Below are positions 21,286 through 26,348 of a stretch of 26,348 bases of DNA, piece by piece. The stretch covers positions 1-26,348 of the forward strand of contig CAZKHZ010000021.1 of assembly GCA_964552715.1 (NCBI GenBank). The letters run 5' to 3'. The DNA is from UBA7692 sp964552715. Lineage in GTDB: Bacteria; Bacteroidota; Bacteroidia; Chitinophagales; LD1. Every line of letters begins with the position of its first letter. Position 1 is the stretch's first letter. Both the position numbers and the translations under genes were made by a program. The notes beneath the pieces were generated by a model. The model worked only from the letters and a program-made list of their open reading frames with translations, made no database searches and was not told the origin of the DNA.

Positions 21286-23517
21286 TTACCCCACCAACAC
21301 ATCTTCCAAAGCATTTTCATACTTTGTTTTTAATGCTTTTGTGGCACCCCAATCTTCACCATTAACGCTAAGGTTGCCGGAAGTTACCGTTCCTAAAAAC
21401 TCATTAGAGTAATTGCCAACAGCTTCTAAGAATGCTTTTTTGTTTTCGGCTGAAACACTTACCACCACACGGCTTTGGCTTTCGCCAAACAACCATGCAT
21501 CGTTGCGAATACCGCTTTTGTTTTCTACCGAAAAGCCTTTGTTATCTACCATTGCCGATTCTAACAAAGTGATAAACAAACCGCCTTCGCTTATATCGTG
21601 CGCAGAGGCTATGAGTTTTGCGCCAATCAGTTTTTTCACTGTTTGTTGCAGCTTTACTTCTTCGTCAATTTCAAAATATGGTGTAGAAGAAGTTTCGATA
21701 TTGTGATACTTCACTAAATACTCTGAGCTTGAAATATCGTTGCGCGAAACACCCAAAAGATAAATTTCATCACCTTCATTTTTGAAGTTTAAGGTCATGG
21801 CATTTTGCCAATCGCTCAACAAACCAATCATGCCGATGGTAGGCGTTGGGAACACCGCACCACCCTCGGTGCTTTGGTTATAGAAGCTAACATTGCCACC
21901 CGTAACAGGTGTGCCAAAAGCCTCACAGGCAATGCCCATACCTTGCAAAGCATTTACAAACTGCCAATACACTTCGGGGTTATATGGATTACCAAAATTC
22001 AAGCAGTTAGTAATTGCACTAGGGTTGCCACCGCTGCATACAATATTACGCGCAGCTTCAGCCACGGCAATTTGCCCGCCCACCAAAGGATTCGCCCACA
22101 CATAGCGCGCATTGCAATCCACCGTTACCGCCAATGCCTTATTGCTGTCTTGCTGCACGCGCACAATAGCTGCATCGCTAGGGCGATTAGTAGAAGTGTT
22201 TGCCAAACCCACCATGCTATCGTATTGTGTGTAAACCCATTTCTTGCTCGCAATATTCAGAGATTGAACAAGAGTTTGCGCCACCGCTTTTAAGTCGCTT
22301 GGTTGTGTAACAGAATCAATATTGAATTTCAAATTTTCAGCAAAATATGCCGGCTCCGAAAATTCGCGGGTGTAGATTGGTGCACCACCACCAAGTACCA
22401 AACTATCGGCTGGCACTTTTGCCACCAAAGTTTCGCCCATGTAGTATTCTAAAATATCACCGTCAATTACTTCGCCAATCACTGCGCAGTGCAAATCCCA
22501 TTTGTCAAACACGGCTTCTACAGCAGCTTCCATGCCTTTTTTTACTACAATCAACATGCGCTCTTGCGATTCGCTCAACAAGATTTCCCACGGCTTCATG
22601 TTTGCTTGACGCGTAGGCACTTTATCCAACTGAATACGCATTCCAGCTTTGCCTTTCGCGCTCATTTCGGAAGTAGAGCAAGTGATGCCCGCAGCACCCA
22701 TATCTTGCATACCAACAACAGCACCGGTTTTGATAACCTCCAACGAAGCTTCTAACAATAATTTTTCTTGAAAAGGATCGCCCACTTGCACGGCAGGCAA
22801 GTCGTTCACACTATCGGCAGTAATATCTTTTGAAGCAAAAGCCGCACCGTGAATACCGTCCTTGCCAGTAGAGCTACCAACAATGTAAACAGGATTGCCT
22901 TTGCCTTCGGAAATTGCCGAAACAGTTTCACCAATCTTTACAATGCCCACACTCATGGCGTTTACCAATGGATTGGTTTGATATACCGAATCGAAATAAA
23001 CTTCACCCGCTACAGTTGGCACACCAAAAGCATTGCCATAATCGCCAATGCCTTTCACCACACCCTTTAGTAGGTATTTGGTTTTATCATTTTTTAAATC
23101 GCCAAAACGTAAGCTGTTCAGCGAACATATAGGGCGCGCACCCATCGTAAATATATCGCGGTGAATGCCACCCACGCCCGTTGCGGCACCTTGATATGGC
23201 TCTAATGCACTTGGGTGATTGTGACTTTCAATTTTAAAAGCACAAGCCAAACCATCCCCCACATCCACCAAACCAGCGTTTTCTTCTCCGGCTTCTACTA
23301 ATAGATGTTTGCCTTTGCGCGGAAGTTTTTTAAGGTAGGTAATAGAGTTTTTGTACGAGCAGTGTTCGCTCCACATCACCGAGTAAATACTCAATTCGGT
23401 AAAGTTGGGTGTGCGCCCTATAATCTCTTTTATCTTATCAAATTCTTCGGGGCGAAGACCCAATTGTTTTGCTTGTTCTAAAGTGGCTTCTTGTAGCGAT
23501 GAAGTTAAATCTGTCAT
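21286..23517 (-). CDS. purL: Phosphoribosylformylglycinamidine synthase, small-type synthetase subunit
   Basis: Converts formylglycinamide ribonucleotide to the amidine with ATP and ammonia in purine synthesis. At 743 residues it is the small PurL, which needs separate PurQ (glutaminase) and PurS subunits, neither of which is in this window. Motifs include VMWSEHCSYKNS (47-58, with the catalytic-loop His52), FKIESHNHPSALEPYQGAATG (94-114) and GIHRDIFTMGARP (117-129), then VGDPFQEKLLLEASLE, MQDMGAAGITCSTSEM, SESQERML and the C-terminal half with CLNFGNPYNPEVYWQF and HDISEGGL. A 32-bp near-perfect palindrome sits just before the ATG and could form a hairpin in the leader. TA module 3 follows it on the same strand. 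Confidence 0.97.
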   Translation of the reverse strand: MTDLTSSLQEATLEQAKQLGLRPEEFDKIKEIIGRTPNFTELSIYSVMWSEHCSYKNSITYLKKLPRKGKHLLVEAGEENAGLVDVGDGLACAFKIESHNHPSALEPYQGAATGVGGIHRDIFTMGARPICSLNSLRFGDLKNDKTKYLLKGVVKGIGDYGNAFGVPTVAGEVYFDSVYQTNPLVNAMSVGIVKIGETVSAISEGKGNPVYIVGSSTGKDGIHGAAFASKDITADSVNDLPAVQVGDPFQEKLLLEASLEVIKTGAVVGMQDMGAAGITCSTSEMSAKGKAGMRIQLDKVPTRQANMKPWEILLSESQERMLIVVKKGMEAAVEAVFDKWDLHCAVIGEVIDGDILEYYMGETLVAKVPADSLVLGGGAPIYTREFSEPAYFAENLKFNIDSVTQPSDLKAVAQTLVQSLNIASKKWVYTQYDSMVGLANTSTNRPSDAAIVRVQQDSNKALAVTVDCNARYVWANPLVGGQIAVAEAARNIVCSGGNPSAITNCLNFGNPYNPEVYWQFVNALQGMGIACEAFGTPVTGGNVSFYNQSTEGGAVFPTPTIGMIGLLSDWQNAMTLNFKNEGDEIYLLGVSRNDISSSEYLVKYHNIETSSTPYFEIDEEVKLQQTVKKLIGAKLIASAHDISEGGLFITLLESAMVDNKGFSVENKSGIRNDAWLFGESQSRVVVSVSAENKKAFLEAVGNYSNEFLGTVTSGNLSVNGEDWGATKALKTKYENALEDVLVG

Positions 23518-23530
23518 GGATTAAGCTTTT

Positions 23531-23562
23531 AGACTTTCCAGGTTTTAAAACCTAGAAAGTCT
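23531..23562. repeat. 32-bp near-perfect palindrome in the purL leader
   Basis: AGACTTTCCAGGTTTT (23531-23546) and AAAACCTAGAAAGTCT (23547-23562) are reverse complements at 15 of 16 positions with no spacer. The element begins 13 bp upstream of the purL ATG. It could be a dispersed palindromic repeat or a leader hairpin that limits purL translation. Confidence 0.7.
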
Positions 23563-23729
23563 TTATTAAAAATTGAGCCGCGAAGTTGCGCAAACTGCTT
23601 GAATTCAAACATTTCTTTTTCGCGTATTAAGTAAAAATGAGTTGGATAAAAATTACCCCTTGCAACTGTGTAATCGAAAAGCGGTTCTTAGGGTATTGCC
23701 CGATAAGTAGTATTTACCCCAGATATCCT

Positions 23730-23960
23730 TTTTGTTTCAGTTAGAAATAGATTTGGGTTGCTCAATTACCCATTTGGGCGGGCAAGTAGCCGATTTGAGC
23801 TAGTTATTTGTTAATTTGTACCACATGACTATCCATTTGTGCAATACAGTTATTGATTTGTGCGACTAAGTTATCCATTTGGGGAAGATAGTTATCCATT
23901 TGTGCGAGTTAGTTGGACAATTGTGCAGAACAAATTGACAATTTGGCACAGCAAACAGGT
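23730..23960. repeat. Degenerate tandem array, eleven units of exactly 21 bp
   Basis: Units start at 23730, 23751, 23772, 23793, 23814, 23835, 23856, 23877, 23898, 23919 and 23940, with no change in spacing. Eight consecutive units (23751-23918) begin with ATTTG. The consensus on the plus strand is near ATTTGTGCGACTAAGTTATCC, with two conserved blocks: ATTTGTGC (positions 1-8) and AGTTATCC (14-21). The edge units are the most diverged. The array fills most of the 517-bp gap between purL and the fasciclin gene (23518-24034). It is not a CRISPR array, because repeats abut without spacers. On the minus strand one frame reads as heptads such as DNLVAQI and NNCIAQM, but stop codons recur in the third codon of four units, so it is not an intact gene. 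Confidence 0.85.
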
Positions 23961-23966
23961 TCAGCG

Positions 23967-24003
23967 GGAAAAAAGAAAAGTCCCGTGATTACTCCCGGGA
24001 CTT
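23967..24003 (-). terminator. Rho-independent terminator after the fasciclin gene
   Basis: On the minus strand AAGTCCCG (24003-23996) pairs with CGGGACTT (23985-23978), with a 10-base loop, and runs into TTTCTTTTTTC. It lies 31 bp after the fasciclin stop. Confidence 0.88.
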
Positions 24004-24034
24004 CCAAACTAAACACACAAACTACAAATTTGTT

Positions 24035-24556
24035 TTATGGTAATAATACTTTGTCAATAGCGTGTATCACTCCATTTGAACCTTGAATATCTACTGTTGT
24101 AATATTGCTTTTACGTCCTTTTGCATCTGTGATTTTTGCACCACCTACAAGACTTACCGTAAATTTACTCGAGCCTAAAGTGGTTACCACTTGGCCTTCG
24201 GTTAATGAGCTTGATAATACTTTTCCGCTTACTACGTGGTAATTCAAAACAGCTTCTAATGTTGCTACTGGAATATCGTTTAATGTAGCAAAGCCAAGCT
24301 CCGTAAGAAATGCTGTGAAAGCTGCATTAGTTGGAGCGAACACAGTAAATGGTCCGGTTCCGCTTAGTACAGTTGCGTATTTAGTGGTTAAATCTGCACG
24401 GGTTAAGGCTTGCACTAAAATACTAAAGTTACTATCGCCTTGCGCAATTTGAACAACGTTCTTTGGTGTTTCTTCTTCTTCTTTTTTACAAGAAGACATA
24501 GTTACCACAGTTGTGAACAAAATAGCCGAAGCTACAATTGAAAATACTTTTTTCAT
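24035..24556 (-). CDS. Fasciclin (FAS1) domain lipoprotein
   Basis: A 173-residue predicted lipoprotein with one FAS1 domain, a fold used for adhesion or matrix contacts. The signal peptide ends in the lipobox M-S-S-Cys23, followed by KKEEEE. The domain covers about 36-173 with the H1 motif GPFTVFAPTNAAF (68-80), the YH motif LNYHVVSGKV (104-113) and the H2 motif GSNGVIHAIDKVLLP (159-173), which ends the protein. The acidic KKEEEE run after the Cys resembles signals reported to affect surface export of Bacteroidota lipoproteins, so the protein could be surface-exposed; this is inference. It is a single-gene unit with a strong terminator; the intergenic region upstream (24557-24667) has no clear promoter match. 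Confidence 0.92.
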   Translation of the reverse strand: MKKVFSIVASAILFTTVVTMSSCKKEEEETPKNVVQIAQGDSNFSILVQALTRADLTTKYATVLSGTGPFTVFAPTNAAFTAFLTELGFATLNDIPVATLEAVLNYHVVSGKVLSSSLTEGQVVTTLGSSKFTVSLVGGAKITDAKGRKSNITTVDIQGSNGVIHAIDKVLLP

Positions 24557-24667
24557 TTTTTCTTATGTTTTGGTTAAATAATACAACCACAACACAAGCG
24601 AATGATTATTGTTTAGGGTTTGCATAAAAACTTTAAACAAAAAATGTTAAAGGAGAAAATGGACGAT

Positions 24668-25276
24668 TTATTTCCATTGAAACGATTTGAGCATAAATCT
24701 CAAATCTTCTTTTACGAACTCAATCACTGGGCGCATGCTGTCGGCATTAGGCGTATTATTGAAATACAAAGCACCGCGTACAAAGTGATTAGTTGAATCT
24801 GTAAGATAGAACTGAACGTTTGAAGCGGCATCGCCACCAACTTCATACAACAAACCGCGCACACCATTTGGATTTATAATCTGCACTTCATCTATATAAT
24901 CTGCTTTTTTGCTGTGTTTGAAAGAAAGCTTGTGCGCATCCTCCACCAAATGCTCTAGCTTCTGGTCTTTGTTCAATGATTTGTAGGTTAGGTTCAGCGT
25001 ACCGTTGAAATTCGGAAACTCAATGTTATACCAACAAGCACCATCCATTTTTCTTTCAAAGTAGGATGTGTCCTCTATGGCATTTGCATATACAGGCAAT
25101 TCAAATTGATATGGGCAACCTTGCGGTTGAAACAATTCATATTTTCTTTCAGGAAAAAAAACGCGTGGGTAGGCTTTGGGCTTTGGCGAGTATTCTTCAT
25201 TACAAGACGAAAGTAATGTGCAGAAAGCAGAAAACAGAAAGCAGAAAACAGAAAAGTCTTTTGTCTTGTAGATCAT
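24668..25276 (-). CDS. gldD: Gliding motility lipoprotein GldD
   Basis: Resembles GldD, a lipoprotein required for gliding and type IX secretion-related functions in Flavobacterium. The 202-residue protein has a signal peptide ending in the lipobox L-S-S-Cys25, then NEEYSPKPKAYPRVFFPERKY (26-46), ACWYNIEFPNFNGTLNLTYK, VEDAHKL, FYLTDSTNHFVRGALYFNNTPN and a tail ending LKSFQWK, all matching the conserved blocks of the family. Its ATG overlaps the stop of the upstream SGNH gene (ATGA at 25276-25273), so the two are translationally coupled. The membrane-spanning part of the signal peptide is written in a 7-bp tandem repeat (25221-25255), where slippage would shift the frame. Usual partners such as gldE are not visible here. 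Confidence 0.88.
   Translation of the reverse strand: MIYKTKDFSVFCFLFSAFCTLLSSCNEEYSPKPKAYPRVFFPERKYELFQPQGCPYQFELPVYANAIEDTSYFERKMDGACWYNIEFPNFNGTLNLTYKSLNKDQKLEHLVEDAHKLSFKHSKKADYIDEVQIINPNGVRGLLYEVGGDAASNVQFYLTDSTNHFVRGALYFNNTPNADSMRPVIEFVKEDLRFMLKSFQWK
25221..25255. repeat. Heptanucleotide tandem repeat in the gldD signal peptide
   Basis: Five perfect-length units of CAGAAAR (CAGAAAG, CAGAAAA, CAGAAAG, CAGAAAA, CAGAAAA) on the plus strand encode residues about 8-19 of GldD. The unit length is not a multiple of three, so gain or loss of one unit shifts the gldD frame before the lipobox, a phase-variation geometry. Confidence 0.85.
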
Positions 25277-26223
25277 AAATTTTTATCAGAAACAGGTAAT
25301 AATTCCAACGCTCGTTTAACAAAAACTTCTTTATCAGAGCTTTCTAATAAACCTTGTTCAATAAGCGAATTAAAAAACACAGAGAATTTTTTTGATCCTT
25401 TATAGTTTAGATGACCCAAATCAGCATAATCATCCAAGTTTAGAGGGAAGGAACTAAAATCTAACCAAGTTTCTGATGGGAAGTTTTCTTTTTTTATCTC
25501 AAGAAATTTATTCGTTGTGGATGTAGAATAATTCTTGCTTGCAATAGGCATACTAACTAACACGACAGCGATATTTCTTTCTTTAAGAATTTCTAAAGTC
25601 TTACTTAGATATACAATATTGTTTTCCCCAAAGATTATAATTCTTTCCTTTTCCATATTTTTAATGTCGCTTGAATCTATATCCCTCTCAAGGCTTCTGT
25701 ACCCACCCCATATTTTTTTCAAACATTTTATATTAGCAAAATTGCACCACCCCATATTTTTCATAATCGCTGTAACAAAATAGCACTTTAAAAAATCTCG
25801 GGGATTTTTTTTAAAAACAAATAAATTTTCGTCAAGCGACAAGACCGAAATATATTGCGGTAAAAATTCTAATAAATATTTTTTTTCCCATATTGCGGAG
25901 TCCCATTTGGTGGTTAATTCAATTGGAGAGAATTGAATAAAAACCGTCTTCGCTTGAATATTACAATTAAGAAGAGCCTTTGTTTTTTGATAGGTATAAA
26001 AGTAACATTCGCCTGAATTTGATAAATTGATAGAGTTTTTAATAATGACGTCATTAAGCGCGCATTCTGGGTGAGAATTACCTAAAAACAATATTTCAGA
26101 ATTCAGAGAAATATTGTGGCAGCTTTTAAGAATTTTTCTCTTGTTAGCATATATATTTAGTACAACAACAGCAAGAATAAATATAATGGAGAAAAGACCT
26201 GTTTTCAGTAAAAATCCTCTCAT
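25273..26223 (-). CDS. SGNH-like membrane-anchored protein, probable O-acyltransferase partner
   Basis: A 316-residue protein with one N-terminal membrane anchor (about 7-25) and a periplasmic domain. Block I of SGNH proteins appears as EILFLGNSHPECALND (43-58, Ser50), and block V as DLGHLNYKG (268-276, Asp268 and His271), so a Ser-His-Asp set is possible. GNSH replaces the usual GDSx. This form is typical of AlgJ/AlgX/DltD-like partners of MBOAT acyltransferases that move acyl groups onto exported polysaccharides. The upstream neighbour is the end of an MBOAT-like protein only 3 bp away, which supports this role. The polymer that is modified is not identifiable. It overlaps gldD by 4 bp. Confidence 0.7.
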   Translation of the reverse strand: MRGFLLKTGLFSIIFILAVVVLNIYANKRKILKSCHNISLNSEILFLGNSHPECALNDVIIKNSINLSNSGECYFYTYQKTKALLNCNIQAKTVFIQFSPIELTTKWDSAIWEKKYLLEFLPQYISVLSLDENLFVFKKNPRDFLKCYFVTAIMKNMGWCNFANIKCLKKIWGGYRSLERDIDSSDIKNMEKERIIIFGENNIVYLSKTLEILKERNIAVVLVSMPIASKNYSTSTTNKFLEIKKENFPSETWLDFSSFPLNLDDYADLGHLNYKGSKKFSVFFNSLIEQGLLESSDKEVFVKRALELLPVSDKNL

Positions 26224-26226
26224 TTT

Positions 26227-26348
26227 TTAGAATTGAAAATAAATAAATTCATTTTTTTCAGCACTTAATGCAAATACAAAAAACAGTATTACTAAATATA
26301 ACGTCCACCTGAGAAAGGCATAATTTCTTAATCCCAAATATTCTAATC
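26227..26348 (-). CDS. C-terminal end of an MBOAT O-acyltransferase (partial)
   Basis: Only the last 40 residues are in the window; the start lies beyond 26348. The text reads LEYLGLRNYAFLRWTLYLVI, a hydrophobic helix, then ENKEFIYF-like sequence (actual AEKNEFIYFQF) before the stop. The R-W-x-x-Y-L helix followed by FIYFQF at the very C-terminus is typical of Bacteroidota AlgI-type MBOAT proteins, which acylate exopolysaccharide, wall polymers or lipids at the membrane. The SGNH gene begins 3 bp after its stop, giving an acyltransferase pair. Confidence is limited by the short length. Confidence 0.65.
   Translation of the reverse strand, partial: LEYLGLRNYAFLRWTLYLVILFFVFALSAEKNEFIYFQF

Noticed and set aside
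21805..22293. 162-codon plus-strand frame inside purL
   Set aside because: Antisense to strongly conserved PurL sequence and rich in His/Arg, as expected for the complement of that frame.
23772..23939. Possible coiled-coil gene on the minus strand (heptads such as DNLVAQI)
   Set aside because: Stops fall in the third codon of four units and no start or continuous frame longer than about 35 codons exists; kept only as an evolutionary alternative.
23730..23960. Possible CRISPR array
   Set aside because: Units of 21 bp abut without spacers, are themselves degenerate, and there are no cas genes.

Overview
The window looks like chromosomal DNA of a Bacteroidota, probably from the Chitinophagales/Sphingobacteriales side, though the order is uncertain. 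The evidence is a secreted peptidase with a C-terminal type IX secretion sorting domain, a GldD-type gliding lipoprotein, lipoproteins with S-S-C lipoboxes followed by lysine/glutamate, several upstream boxes fitting the Bacteroidota TAnnTTTG -7 element, mostly absent Shine-Dalgarno sequences, and AT-rich composition. I see no rRNA, tRNA, CRISPR array, transposase or phage gene.

Layout. 1-860: a decayed PIN-domain toxin-antitoxin (TA) module between two 28-bp direct repeats. 1026-6198: envelope genes, namely a GH20 hexosaminidase, murA (with Asp in place of the fosfomycin-binding Cys), a VanZ-like membrane protein, a phosphatidylserine decarboxylase-like protein with an altered triad residue, and a YafK-type L,D-transpeptidase-fold protein. 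6199-6677: AT-rich non-coding DNA with a cluster of DnaA-box-like 9-mers. 6678-8874: mazG-type pyrophosphohydrolase, a GC-rich hairpin, a STAS protein and purA. 8939-16782: a 1240-residue SWIM/SNF2 helicase, a small lipoprotein, a GH3-family adenylating enzyme and a T9SS metallopeptidase. 16818-20238: ribD, a second damaged TA module, prmC and a calcineurin-like phosphatase. 20545-21257: a third damaged TA module. 21286-23517: purL (small type). 23518-24034: non-coding DNA with a 32-bp palindrome, an eleven-unit array of exact 21-bp period and a terminator. 24035-26348: a fasciclin lipoprotein, then an operon (MBOAT C-terminus, SGNH protein, gldD) running off the right edge.

How the genes fit together. 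Most are housekeeping or envelope genes: purine synthesis (purA, purL), riboflavin synthesis (ribD), release-factor methylation (prmC), peptidoglycan synthesis and remodelling (murA, L,D-transpeptidase fold), phospholipid-related (psd-like), O-acylation (MBOAT+SGNH) and gliding/T9SS (gldD, sorting-domain peptidase). Three small TA modules sit between them, each carrying a lesion: frameshift plus stop in a PIN toxin, an in-frame stop in an antitoxin, and a frameshift in a ParE toxin.

The strongest unexplained signals are the 21-bp periodic array at 23730-23960, the heptanucleotide repeat inside the gldD signal peptide, the GC-rich inverted repeat around a perfect -7 box at 7039-7094, and the direct repeats flanking the first TA module.
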